Below, piece after piece: positions 26,842-34,991 of a stretch of 64,000 nt of DNA. The stretch's first letter is position 1. Each line of letters begins with the position of its first letter. Below the pieces are notes generated by a model. It was not told the origin of the DNA. It made no database searches and saw only the letters and a program-made list of their open reading frames with translations. The position numbers and the translations under genes were made by a program. The DNA comes from Edaphobacter bradus (GTDB lineage Bacteria; Acidobacteriota; Terriglobia; Terriglobales; Acidobacteriaceae): contig NZ_JAGSYF010000002.1 of the NCBI RefSeq assembly GCF_025685645.1, positions 1,302,907 through 1,366,906 of the forward strand. The letters are read 5' to 3'.

Positions 26842-27885
26842 GTGTTGACCGGTTTGAAGCAACTCTCTCCACTGCTCTTTGCCTTTACCCTGGCCGCTGC
26901 CGGATGTCACGCCCAGGTGCCTCTCCATCTGCAGGGGGCCGCAAACGGTCAGTCTTCTGCCAGTTCCGCCGGCAGACAGCCTGCCTCCGCGAGCGGCGAC
27001 AGGCTGCCTCCCGATCTTGCCCGCCGCGTCGAGGTGCTCATTCGTTCGCGCGCCAGCCTGCCTCCGGACTACGACGTTCTCATCGGCCCTCGCAATCCAA
27101 GCAGCGTTCCCGGCTATGACGAGATCACCGTCACCTTCTTCTCCGCTGGCAAGACCTCCAAGCCCATGACCTTCCTTCTCTCGAAGGACAACAAGTCGCT
27201 GGCCCAGTTCAACAAATTCGACATCAGCAAAGACCCCAGGACGCTGGTCAGCGGCGAGGGACGTCCCTCGCGCGGCGGTCCTTCCAATGCGCCGGTCCTG
27301 ATCGTCGGCTTTGACGACCTCGAGTGTCCGTTTTGCGCGAAGATGCATGCGCAGCTCTTTCCGGCTTTGCTGGATAGGTACGGAAACAAGGTCCGCATCG
27401 TCTACCGCGACTTTCCACTCGATCAACATCCCTGGGCAATGCGTGCAGCCATCGACACCAACTGCCTCGCTGCGCAAAACCCCGCCGGTTACTGGGACCT
27501 CGTGGATTACATCCACGCCCACGCAGCCGAGATGGGCGGAGAACAGAAGAGCCTCGCCAAGGCCCACGAGACCCTCGACACGCTCACCCGCGACGAGGGC
27601 AAACGCCTGAAGGCCGACTCCGTCGCGCTTGACGCCTGCATCGCCAAGCAGGACGATTCCGCGGTGAAGGCCTCCATCGAAGAGGCCACGCAGCTTGGGG
27701 TAGACTCGACTCCCGCGCTGTTCATCAACGGAGAAAAGCTCGAGGGCGCCGTGCCCCTTGAGTATGTCTACAAGATGATTGACAATGCTCTGGTTGCATC
27801 CGGTCAGACACCGCCGCCGCCCCCTCCTCCGGCTGCGCCCGTCCCATCGCCGCAGGTACCCCCTGCTGGCAAGCCCGGAAACTAG
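26842..27885 (+). CDS. DsbA-like thioredoxin-fold lipoprotein
   Basis: A 347-aa protein with GTG start (TTG at 26845 possible; gagg at 26834-26837 suits both). The lipobox L-A-A-A-G-C22 indicates a lipoprotein. The thioredoxin-like domain is at about residues 140-320, with the active-site C162-P-F-C165 and the DsbA-like helical insert. The C-terminus is a Pro-rich linker. It is likely a thiol oxidoreductase or disulfide-handling protein of the periplasm. Placement directly after lptD, whose product has disulfide-prone cysteines, is suggestive. The N-terminal 140 residues are unassigned. Confidence 0.87.
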   Translation: MLTGLKQLSPLLFAFTLAAAGCHAQVPLHLQGAANGQSSASSAGRQPASASGDRLPPDLARRVEVLIRSRASLPPDYDVLIGPRNPSSVPGYDEITVTFFSAGKTSKPMTFLLSKDNKSLAQFNKFDISKDPRTLVSGEGRPSRGGPSNAPVLIVGFDDLECPFCAKMHAQLFPALLDRYGNKVRIVYRDFPLDQHPWAMRAAIDTNCLAAQNPAGYWDLVDYIHAHAAEMGGEQKSLAKAHETLDTLTRDEGKRLKADSVALDACIAKQDDSAVKASIEEATQLGVDSTPALFINGEKLEGAVPLEYVYKMIDNALVASGQTPPPPPPPAAPVPSPQVPPAGKPGN

Positions 27886-27913
27886 CATTTAATGAATGCA
27901 GGAGAGTTTTTAC

Positions 27914-29014
27914 GTGACGAACTGGTTGACTGAAGCAAAGGCTAATTCTCCCTCACGGTTTTCGGCCCGCACACTGCATTCTGTTGCGCTGCTCACCGCG
28001 GCAGCGGCCCTGTTGCCCATCGCCGGCTGCAATCGCGGCCACAGTGCTGACGTTGTCGCGACGGTCAACGGCAAGGCGATTATGCACACCGAGATGGACA
28101 AGGCCTATCAGGGCCAGCTCGGCGAATCTCAGCAGCAGCCCTCGCCCGAACAGGCCGACGCGCTCCGCCTCAGCGTCCTCCGCAATCTCATCGACGAGGA
28201 GATCGTCGAGCAGCGCGCCGCCAAAATGAACCTCACGGCCACCAACGAAGAGGTTGACGCCAAGCTCGCTGAGATGAAGGCGCCCTATACCGAGGAGCAG
28301 TTCCAGGAGAAGCTGAAGGCCTCCAATCACGCCCTCGACGATGTCAAGCACGATATCCGCCGCAGCCTCACAATTAACAAGCTGCTCACCAAGGAGATCG
28401 ACTCCAAGATCACGGTCACCGACATCGACGTCACCAGCTACTACAACAAGCACAAGGCCGAGTTCAACCTCATCGAGACGCAGTACCACCTCGCTCAGAT
28501 TCAGGTCACCGCTGTGCCGTCGCAGCAGCCCGTCAACTTGCAGGGCAGCAAGGCGACCAATGACGTTGAGGCGAAGAAGAAGATTCAGGCGCTGAAGAGC
28601 CGTCTCGACAGCGGCGAAGACTTTGGTTCGCTGGCTGCGAACTTCTCGGAAGACCCTGAGGCGGCGTCAAGTGGCGGCGACCTTGGCTTCGTGCCCGAAT
28701 CCAGGCTGCACGCGGACCATCCCGCGATCTTTACCGAGATCTCGAAGCTGAAGGCCGGCCAGGTCACCGAGATACTTCCTCTGATCGATGGGCAGACGAA
28801 GAAGCCGATCGGCTATGCCATCTACAAGCTCATCTCACGCGAGCCGGCGGGCCAGCGCGACCTCAACGACCCTCGCGTCCAGCAGGCCATCCGCCAGCAG
28901 CTCCGCGACGGCCGCTCGCAGTTGCTGAAGGCCGCTTACTTCGAGATGCTTCGCGACCAGTCCAAGGTCGAGAACTTCTTCGCCGAGCAGATCTTCAAGA
29001 ACGCCGCCCACTAG
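27914..29014 (+). CDS. PpiC-type peptidyl-prolyl isomerase lipoprotein (SurA/PrsA-like)
   Basis: A 366-aa protein if started at GTG 27914, which has ggagag 7 nt upstream. An ATG at 27896 would add six residues and lacks a good ribosome site. A lipobox (L-P-I-A-G-C) follows a hydrophobic helix. The N-terminal SurA-like chaperone helices (about 40-190) come before the parvulin domain at about 195-300 (L-A-Q-I-Q-V, G-E-D-F-G-S-L-A, G-G-D-L-G-F-V). It likely helps fold outer-membrane proteins in the periplasm. It follows the DsbA-like gene at 28 nt in the lptD run. Confidence 0.9.
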   Translation: MTNWLTEAKANSPSRFSARTLHSVALLTAAAALLPIAGCNRGHSADVVATVNGKAIMHTEMDKAYQGQLGESQQQPSPEQADALRLSVLRNLIDEEIVEQRAAKMNLTATNEEVDAKLAEMKAPYTEEQFQEKLKASNHALDDVKHDIRRSLTINKLLTKEIDSKITVTDIDVTSYYNKHKAEFNLIETQYHLAQIQVTAVPSQQPVNLQGSKATNDVEAKKKIQALKSRLDSGEDFGSLAANFSEDPEAASSGGDLGFVPESRLHADHPAIFTEISKLKAGQVTEILPLIDGQTKKPIGYAIYKLISREPAGQRDLNDPRVQQAIRQQLRDGRSQLLKAAYFEMLRDQSKVENFFAEQIFKNAAH

Positions 29015-29319
29015 CGGCTTGTACCAATGCCAGGTATGCTGTCTCGCACTCCGGGCAGAGCCACCGCTTCGATCCTGTCCAGCGAGTCGTCGGAGAGAAG
29101 CTGGTACGTCTTACGCCTCGAAGAGAACGGACACGATTGCCGCGCCCATGATCGCACGAACTTGCGGCAGGAGGGCCAGAGAAGGCGAAGGACGGCACCA
29201 CCGACGGCGGCTCCAAAGCCCTTGGTCTGCATGACGCACACCGTGGTCAGTAGAAATGCGGCCAAACGCATGCCGTGATAGGGCAGGCAGAATCCGAAGT
29301 GTGATGAATGGTTCGACAT
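29011..29319 (-). CDS. Small hypothetical protein
   Basis: A possible 102-aa protein. The ATG at 29319 is supported by a strong ggaggag Shine-Dalgarno 3-4 nt upstream. The N-terminal 50 residues contain a hydrophobic segment (M-R-L-A-A-F-L-L-T-T-V-C-V). The C-terminal half is Arg/Ser/Cys-rich and looks less like coding sequence, so a frameshift near 29160 is possible. The stop overlaps the end of the PpiC gene by 4 nt. No family is recognised. Confidence 0.4.
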   Translation of the reverse strand: MSNHSSHFGFCLPYHGMRLAAFLLTTVCVMQTKGFGAAVGGAVLRLLWPSCRKFVRSWARQSCPFSSRRKTYQLLSDDSLDRIEAVALPGVRDSIPGIGTSR

Positions 29320-29642
29320 ATTCTCCTCCCCCCTTCCTAACCTCTTAAGCGGAAAAACAGGGCAAAGGATGCCGGTAGACGACCGGACCAACAAAATGTT
29401 CTTTGCATGGCCAAGCGCTGCCCCCCACAAGAGCCCGGAAGCAACGCCCGGGGGCGGGTCCTACACCGGCAGCTTTCCGCTAGGGACACGCGCATAGCTG
29501 CCTTGGCCTCCATTAATGGCCTGTGACAGTTCCTTCACTGTCACAACTGCGGCAGCTCATTTCTTCGTGTTCTCACTCAAGGAAACGCAAGATATGACAA
29601 GATGAATCAAGCACCCTCCCAGGTGGAGAGAGAACAACTTCA
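29320..29642. other. Structured intergenic region
   Basis: No gene seen. Short inverted repeats include ccggt/accgg (29372-29376 / 29382-29386), a Gly/Pro-codon-like GC stretch at 29430-29460, and a perfect 9-bp stem tgtgacagt/actgtcaca (29522-29530 / 29537-29545, 6-nt loop) about 100 nt ahead of the oxidoreductase gene. It could be a regulatory leader. No known riboswitch consensus was recognised. Confidence 0.4.
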
Positions 29643-30689
29643 ATGCCATCGCCACGCGTTCGTTTCGCGATCCTGGGCTTCGGTCATCATGCCGTTCGCC
29701 GTCTCCTTCCCGCCTTCCCGACCTGTCGCTACGCCTCGCTCACGGGGATGTGGCGCCGCGACCAGGCAGCCGCCACGCTGAACAGCGCCGAGTACCGCAT
29801 CCCGCACAACTTCCCAACGCGTGAGGCGCTTTGCACCTCGCCGGAGGTGGATGTCGTCCTCATCACCTCGCCCGACGCCATGCACAAGGACGACGTTCTG
29901 CTCGCTGTTCGAAGCGGCAAGGCCGTGCTCTGCGAGAAGCCACTCTCTATGAATGCTGCCGAGGCCCGCGAGATGAACACCGCGGCAGAGAAGGCCGGCG
30001 TTCTCTTCGGAGTCGCCCAGAACTTCCGCTATAACCGCTCGCTCGAGTGGATGCGCGACAGGATCAAGGCCGGTCACATCGGCAGACCCCAGCTTGCTCA
30101 CGCCGAGTTCGCTTATCCAGCCGATCGCTCTCAGCGCAAGTGGATCATGGACCCCACGCTCGCGACCGGCGGCCCCATCGCCGACGTCGGAGTGCACTGC
30201 ATCGACGCGCTTCGCTTCGTCCTTGGCGAGGATGTACGAAGCATCAGCACACTGGCCAGTAGATTCCACGTGCGGGAAAAAGTCGAAGCTATCGCCTCGC
30301 TTCAGCTTGAGATGACGGGCGGCGTCTTCGCCAATATCACTTGCAGCGCACGCGCGCCGTACCGCACTTTGGTCGAGATCACCGGCTCCGACGGCGTGCT
30401 CATCGCAGAAAACGGCCTCACCGTCGATCGCCCGGTCGACCTCGTCATGCGTCGCGCCGGAGAGGTCATCGAGACGGCTACGGTTGACAACGGCGACGGC
30501 TACACCCGCATGCTCGATAGCTTTGCCCAGGCCCTCAAAGGCAAAGGAAGCTTCGCAGCCCCAGGCTCCGACGGTATTCGGAACATGCAGGCCCTCGACG
30601 CTGCCTTCCTGAGCTGGCAGACCGGCCAGCGCGAGCCGGCCGGCGCGCATAAAGCAAATGCTGCCGCAAAAAAGAGAGAACCGCGCTGA
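29643..30689 (+). CDS. Gfo/Idh/MocA-family oxidoreductase
   Basis: A 348-aa NAD(P)-dependent dehydrogenase. The Rossmann start is I-L-G-F-G-H-H-A (residues 10-17). The conserved C-E-K-P-L-S has the catalytic Lys99, and the substrate-domain motif G-G-P-I-A-D-V-G-V-H-C-I-D-A-L contains the His/Asp pair. Such enzymes oxidise or reduce sugars, inositols and related polyols, but the substrate is unknown. There is no signal peptide, unlike many Tat-exported acidobacterial homologues. The gene stands alone. Confidence 0.9.
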   Translation: MPSPRVRFAILGFGHHAVRRLLPAFPTCRYASLTGMWRRDQAAATLNSAEYRIPHNFPTREALCTSPEVDVVLITSPDAMHKDDVLLAVRSGKAVLCEKPLSMNAAEAREMNTAAEKAGVLFGVAQNFRYNRSLEWMRDRIKAGHIGRPQLAHAEFAYPADRSQRKWIMDPTLATGGPIADVGVHCIDALRFVLGEDVRSISTLASRFHVREKVEAIASLQLEMTGGVFANITCSARAPYRTLVEITGSDGVLIAENGLTVDRPVDLVMRRAGEVIETATVDNGDGYTRMLDSFAQALKGKGSFAAPGSDGIRNMQALDAAFLSWQTGQREPAGAHKANAAAKKREPR

Positions 30690-30703
30690 ATGCGCGGCTC
30701 TCT
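30672..30703. terminator. Hairpin terminator between convergent genes
   Basis: Gagagaaccgcgc / gcgcggctctctt stem with one mismatch and a 5-nt loop, preceded by an A-run. It overlaps the stop of the oxidoreductase and lies ahead of the convergent DUF5715 stop at 30726. Confidence 0.7.
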
Positions 30704-30725
30704 TCACTCACCTGCAGAAAATTGG

Positions 30726-31970
30726 CTAACGAATAGCAGCCGCCAAAGCTGTTGTTGTCCCTCCGTGCCGCGTCGTGGCCACGTCACGCCGGGGAGTCTT
30801 TGCTGCGGGCGACGGCAGATACCGCTTGTACACGCTGATGTGGAAGCAGCTCTGCTGGAACTCTTCCTCGACGTCGATCTTTCCCTGCTGCACGAGCGGA
30901 CGCAGATATCCGCGCATCCAGGCGATCTCCGTCATCGACAGGCCATGCTTCGCCAGGTCGACTGCCTGCCCGGTGAGGTGCGGCGATGCCGTCTCGCCCT
31001 CTGCGGGCGCGGCGTTTCCATTCACGTGCTGCAGCCGCTGCTGAAACTCCACCGTGCGAACTGCCGAGTTCACCTGCAGCGGCGTGTGGAAGCGCGCATA
31101 GTGCGCCTGCGCCAGCGAAGCGAGAAACCGAGCCGTCCACGGCCTGCAATAGCGGCGGTTTGCGGGAAGGCGATCATCCACCTGCAGGGTGTTGCTGACG
31201 GGCAACGAGACCAGCAGCCGCTGCGCGCGCATGTCGTTCAGGTCGTCGTCATCCTTGATGCGACTGAGACCCTCACTGTCTGCGACCACGTTCTGCCGGA
31301 CAAGGATCTCATGCGAGCCCTTGAGAGGCGGAGGGACGATGAGACGGCCACGCCGGTTATAGAGCGTCGGCTGAACGATTGGGGCTGACGCGTCGTCCTG
31401 ATTGGCCTCTTGCGCTGGCTTCACTGCCTGACGGCGAACACTCGCCTCCGAAGCGGAGGGCTCGGCAGCGGGCGGCGTTGTGCCGGTCGCAGGCGTGCGC
31501 GGGGCCGCCTCGTTGTCCTCCTGCGGACGCGAGACTCCCGTGGCGGACTTTCCGGTGTTGTCAGGCTCGGCCGGAAGACCGGAGGCTGCGCGGACAAAGT
31601 CCTCAGAGGTCGCCTTGCGCGGAGCTGTGTCGGCGGCGCTCAAGGGAGCGGCGTCGTCTTCGGTCGAGGCGAGGTGAGTTGCGTCTCCGGCAGCTTGCGC
31701 GTGTGAGCGGGCACGCACGCGGCTAATGTTGACTGGTTCTAGTGTGTCCTGCTGGCGGCGCCGGCTCTTCTTGCGCCGTCTATGAGGCTTGGCTGCGGCG
31801 TCGTCGGCCGCTCTCTCGTGGGTGCGCTTTCTCGCGGCCGTCGGCGCAGCGGCAGAGTGATGCGCGGCGTGACGCGCAACGTGGTGCGCTGGCTTGGCGA
31901 GCAGCGTCGCGGGCATCAGTAAGAGCCCTGCGAAGACCAAAGCGGCAGATTGGAAGACGTTCAGGCGCAT
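30726..31970 (-). CDS. DUF5715-like exported protein with M15-type peptidase motifs
   Basis: A 414-aa protein starting at ATG 31970, chosen for its signal peptide (residues 1-25, ending L-L-A-K-P). An upstream start at 32003 has no signal. Residues 30-190 are basic and Ala/Pro-rich, probably disordered. The C-terminal domain (about 215-390) contains N-S-A-V-R-T, S-P-H-L-T-G-Q-A-V-D-L and C-F-H-I-S-V. The H-x6-D plus late His pattern recalls zinc ligands of D-Ala-D-Ala carboxypeptidases (M15/VanY, DUF882). A cell-wall peptidase role is inferred. Confidence 0.75.
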   Translation of the reverse strand: MRLNVFQSAALVFAGLLLMPATLLAKPAHHVARHAAHHSAAAPTAARKRTHERAADDAAAKPHRRRKKSRRRQQDTLEPVNISRVRARSHAQAAGDATHLASTEDDAAPLSAADTAPRKATSEDFVRAASGLPAEPDNTGKSATGVSRPQEDNEAAPRTPATGTTPPAAEPSASEASVRRQAVKPAQEANQDDASAPIVQPTLYNRRGRLIVPPPLKGSHEILVRQNVVADSEGLSRIKDDDDLNDMRAQRLLVSLPVSNTLQVDDRLPANRRYCRPWTARFLASLAQAHYARFHTPLQVNSAVRTVEFQQRLQHVNGNAAPAEGETASPHLTGQAVDLAKHGLSMTEIAWMRGYLRPLVQQGKIDVEEEFQQSCFHISVYKRYLPSPAAKTPRRDVATTRHGGTTTALAAAIR

Positions 31971-32089
31971 CAGTGTTTCTGGAGGCGCGGAACGCCAGAG
32001 CATCTTTTATGCTAGAGAGAGCTCGCCTCCAGCGTAAGTAATCAAGGCGATTCTGTGTACTTTTCTATAACGGGCGGGTTGGAGGATTG

Positions 32090-32506
32090 ATGAAGGCAGT
32101 TCGGGTTTTTTCTCTGGTGGCTCTTGCCGTGACGGCATTCACCCTGCGTCCTGGCAGGACGCGTGCCGCGGCGGACGAAGAGGCCGCAAAGCAGGAGTTC
32201 TACACCGCGAAGGTGCAGCCAATCCTTGAGTCGAACTGCTACCGCTGCCACGGCGGGATGAACCATCGTGGCGGCTTGAGCCTCGCAACGAGGGCCGGAA
32301 TCCTCAAAGGCGGCCATGACGGCGCTGTGATCGTGCCGGGCGATCCGGCGAAGAGCCTGCTGGTGCGGCTGATCCGGCATGAGGGGCCACAGGACGACCC
32401 GATGCCGATGCCGCCGAGGTCGAAGTTATCGGATGCTGACATTGCTACGGTCGAGCGCTGGGTTCGAGCCGGAGCGATCATTCCGCAGGATGCCGCCAAA
32501 CCCTGA
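32090..32506 (+). CDS. Exported planctomycete-type cytochrome c domain protein
   Basis: A 138-aa protein. ATG 32090 has GGAGG 4 nt upstream, and the overlapping TTG at 32087 is not needed. The signal peptide covers about residues 1-26. One haem site C-Y-R-C-H is followed by G-G-L-S-L-A-T-R-A-G-I-L-K-G-G and P-M-P-P, the pattern of the planctomycete cytochrome c domain (PF07635). In larger proteins this domain precedes DUF1549/DUF1553. Here it stands alone, so it may be a soluble electron carrier or haem-bearing subunit. Confidence 0.85.
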   Translation: MKAVRVFSLVALAVTAFTLRPGRTRAAADEEAAKQEFYTAKVQPILESNCYRCHGGMNHRGGLSLATRAGILKGGHDGAVIVPGDPAKSLLVRLIRHEGPQDDPMPMPPRSKLSDADIATVERWVRAGAIIPQDAAKP

Positions 32507-32656
32507 ATCGCCGGAGAAGAGGCGGGTGTCAGCCCTCGGGGTTGGAGTTGGAGTGGGACGGGGAGGCGGTGTGGGTACCGGCCTGGGCGGGGGCGTGCAG
32601 CCGGTGAGAAGCAACGTTGCCGCGAGGGCGAGAGAGCTGAGTCGCAGGGGCTTCAT
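32426..32656 (-). CDS. Small proline-rich lipoprotein
   Basis: A 76-aa protein from ATG 32656 (gaaggga 8 nt upstream; ATG 32677 is an alternative). A signal with lipobox L-L-T-G-C is followed by a Pro/Thr-rich spacer (P-V-P-T-P-P-P-R-P-T-P-T) and a short tail with N-R-D-R-S. The last 81 nt overlap the cytochrome gene on the opposite strand. It resembles small outer-membrane spacer lipoproteins, and no function is assigned. Confidence 0.55.
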   Translation of the reverse strand: MKPLRLSSLALAATLLLTGCTPPPRPVPTPPPRPTPTPTPRADTRLFSGDSGFGGILRNDRSGSNPALDRSNVSIR

Positions 32657-32765
32657 TGGAGGGCTCCCTTCTCTCATATCTGTTGGATGCCGACGGGATG
32701 GCTGAATTCTGCATCGAAAGGATGTGGGATGTGGTCTATCGTTGAGGTTCGGGAAGGGAAGGCTG

Positions 32766-33416
32766 ATGACGGGGTTTGGTCTCTTTAGGATTTTCGTGGC
32801 GGGTGCGGTTCTTGCCGGGGTTTCGGCTTCGGGACAGACGGCGAGTCATAAGCCGCGGAGTTCGACGACGACGACGACGAAGAACGTGGCGGTGTGGACT
32901 CCAGCGGTGCAGCAGGCGCTGGGAGTTGCGGCGAGCGACTTCAACGCTGTCGGGCTGAACCGGCTGACGAAGGCCCAACTGGATGCGCTGGTGAGTGCGG
33001 CGCAGGTCTCGAAAAAAGGTGTGTTGACGTGCTCGCCGGCAGGCACGGTGGTGGTGGGCAGGGTGCGGGTGCTGGTGACCGTTGCGGGCGACGATCCGAC
33101 CGGGCAGCGCGCAGTGGAGATTCGTCAGGCGGTGCATTCGCTGGCAGGCGTGGACCTGGTGGAGACGGCGGCGAGCGCCGACCGGGCGTTGCATGTGGTG
33201 ATCCAGGAGCAGACGCTGGGGAAGCGAACGATTGGTTTCACGGCGTCGTATATGACGTCGACTCCGTGCGTGGAGGATCTTGGGAGCACGAAGAAGGACG
33301 TCGAGCTGAAGGGCGAGCTTGGGACGTACACCGAGCCGAAGGGGTCTGACCTGGCGCGTGATCTGGCCGGGATGATGGACCAGGACTTGCAGCCGCTTCG
33401 GGGTGGAGCGCGATAG
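32766..33416 (+). CDS. Exported hypothetical protein
   Basis: A 216-aa protein from ATG 32766 with an upstream gggaaggga tract. The signal peptide spans residues 1-23 (V-S-A-S-G-Q). A Thr-rich spacer follows, then a mixed alpha/beta domain without recognised family. It includes L-T-K-A-Q-L-D-A-L-V and V-E-T-A-A-S-A-D-R-A-L-H-V-V-I-Q-E, which may be strand-helix units. Two Cys occur in the mature part. The stop codon is immediately followed by copy 1 of the long intergenic element. Confidence 0.7.
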   Translation: MTGFGLFRIFVAGAVLAGVSASGQTASHKPRSSTTTTTKNVAVWTPAVQQALGVAASDFNAVGLNRLTKAQLDALVSAAQVSKKGVLTCSPAGTVVVGRVRVLVTVAGDDPTGQRAVEIRQAVHSLAGVDLVETAASADRALHVVIQEQTLGKRTIGFTASYMTSTPCVEDLGSTKKDVELKGELGTYTEPKGSDLARDLAGMMDQDLQPLRGGAR

Positions 33417-33688
33417 GTACCCCCCTCCCGGCAATTTGTGCAAAATATTCATTCGATTTGGGTTAGGTTCGGACTTCGGGTTTGGCTGATCGTCAAAGTA
33501 TTGATTCTCCTGGGTTTTTGTTTGCGGTTCGCTCGCAAAGTCTTCATTCCAAAAGGAAAAAGCCCCGGTGTTGGCCGGGGCGTTCTGGTTTTGTGGCTAT
33601 GTTTCTATTGTATAGGATTGAGGGAACTACTCTGCCACTCGTATGTTGTTGATGGGGAACGGGTTGAGTGGTTTGGGGGCTTGACAGG
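33417..33688 (+). repeat. Long intergenic element, copy 1
   Basis: Begins directly after the TAG stop with gtacccccctccc. Three AT-rich boxes follow: gcaaaatattcattc (33440-33454), tcaaagtattgattc (33493-33507) and gcaaagtcttcattc (33535-33549). Then come a GC hairpin (33562-33581), ggaactactctgccactc and a terminal ggtttgggggcttgacagg (33670-33688). Copies 2 and 3 share this order and length (263-275 bp). It fills the whole space to the next convergent gene. Confidence 0.8.
33562..33590 (+). terminator. Hairpin within intergenic element copy 1
   Basis: Gccccgg (33562-33568) / ccggggc (33575-33581) with loop tgttgg, then gttctggtttt. It probably terminates the exported hypothetical gene. Confidence 0.7.
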
Positions 33689-33725
33689 GTTTTCTGTGGG
33701 ACACCCGAGTCATCCGACCTAAGGG

Positions 33726-34256
33726 TCAGTTGGCGGAGAGGCCCGGATTGTCCGCGCGTTTGACAAACAGCGCGTAGAACTCCTCCTCGCCCATCACGCG
33801 GCGAAGTTCCATGAAGGCGAAGAGAGGGATGAACGTGCTGAATATGATGATCGACCGGGCGATTAATTGGTCGGGGTTGAGATGGTGCCAGACAGTTCCG
33901 TAAGGCTCGCCGCGAATGACGCGTTTGACGAACTCCTCGACGAAGTGGAAGGCGAGGACCAGCAGGCTAAAGATGACTGCCTTGATGAGAACAGACTGAT
34001 ACACCGGTCTGGCTTCGGCATGCTTGGCAACGTTCACCATTTCTCCAACGCAGATGACTTTGCCGATGACGAGAGCATTGAAGATCCCGAAGGTGTAGTT
34101 CAGAGGGGTGACGTCATACTTACTCATCAGCAGGTTGGTGTAGGCCACGAGGGCACAGAAGAAAAAGGCCAGATACAAGGAAATGATGAGATAGTCCTTG
34201 AACTCCTGTACGGCTCTCTCCTTCAAACCAGGTGCTGCTGGATCTTTGGTGCTCAT
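33726..34256 (-). CDS. Hypothetical four-helix membrane protein
   Basis: A 176-aa protein with four clear transmembrane segments at about residues 22-44, 53-75, 88-110 and 132-152. Charged residues E and K/R lie at the membrane edges, including F-H-F-V-E-E-F-V-K-R. No catalytic motif is visible and the family is not recognised. A role in the inner membrane is likely. It is about 70 nt downstream of the PEBP gene on the same strand and may be co-transcribed with it. Confidence 0.75.
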   Translation of the reverse strand: MSTKDPAAPGLKERAVQEFKDYLIISLYLAFFFCALVAYTNLLMSKYDVTPLNYTFGIFNALVIGKVICVGEMVNVAKHAEARPVYQSVLIKAVIFSLLVLAFHFVEEFVKRVIRGEPYGTVWHHLNPDQLIARSIIIFSTFIPLFAFMELRRVMGEEEFYALFVKRADNPGLSAN

Positions 34257-34326
34257 TTTGAGGCCTCCTGTTCTTCGGTGGTTTCCGGGTTCGATTGGAT
34301 GGTGGGCCGCCCGTCCTTGCCCCGAA

Positions 34327-34908
34327 TCAGCGTTGGAAGCGGCCGGTGAGTTGGCCGCGTGCGAGGATGTGGCCGTTCATTGCGGCTATGACCTGCTTCT
34401 TCGATGCTCCTGCGGGGAGGTTCAGTTTGGTGTCGAGGGCGTAGAGATCGAAGACGTAACGGTGGGCGGAGGGGTCGGGTGGGCATGGTCCGTCGTAGCC
34501 GATCTCGCCGAAGTCGTTGACGCCCTGACGGGAGCCGTTGGGGAGTTGTTCCTTTTTCAGGATTGCCTGGGGGAGTTCGCGCGTGTCCGGGGGGAGGTCG
34601 TAGAGGACCCAGTGGGTGAAGTTTCCGATGGGGGCGTCGGGGTCGGTGACGATGAGGGCGAGGCTTTGGGTGCGGGCGGGCGGCGACTGCCAGGTGAGTA
34701 CGGGAGAGTCGTTTGCCTCGCCGCCGCAGGAAGAGTATTGGTTCGGGATGGTGTCGCCGGAGAAGCTGGCGCTTTTCAACTCGAAGGTAGGGAGTCCTTG
34801 CGGGATTTTGCCGCGGTTGCACGCGAGCTGGGTTGCGGTGAGGGCCCCGGTCAGGAGCAGACAGAGTCCGGCTTGGAATGAGAGATGTAAGGCGCTGCGC
34901 GATGTCAT
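34327..34908 (-). CDS. YbhB/YbcL-type PEBP-family lipoprotein
   Basis: A 193-aa protein with a signal peptide and lipobox-like T-Q-L-A-C30. The phosphatidylethanolamine-binding-protein fold is evident from D-P-D-A-P, T-H-W-V-L-Y-D-L-P-P, G-Y-D-G-P-C-P-P and H-R-Y-V-F-D-L-Y-A-L-D. These form the anion pocket of YbhB/YbcL (Raf-kinase-inhibitor-like) proteins. Function in bacteria is generally unresolved, and membrane anchoring is the less common form. It probably shares a transcript with the four-helix membrane protein. Confidence 0.9.
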   Translation of the reverse strand: MTSRSALHLSFQAGLCLLLTGALTATQLACNRGKIPQGLPTFELKSASFSGDTIPNQYSSCGGEANDSPVLTWQSPPARTQSLALIVTDPDAPIGNFTHWVLYDLPPDTRELPQAILKKEQLPNGSRQGVNDFGEIGYDGPCPPDPSAHRYVFDLYALDTKLNLPAGASKKQVIAAMNGHILARGQLTGRFQR

Positions 34909-34991
34909 ACCGGCACCTCTCGATGCGAGATGAAGGTATCTGATGTGAGGAGCTTGCGCAATTTGACGTGTCGTTTCAGGAGCGATGGAGA
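34909..34991. other. Leader of PEBP gene
   Basis: Contains the promoter space for the minus-strand PEBP gene. No clear boxes recognised. Copy 2 of the long intergenic element starts at 34992. Confidence 0.4.
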
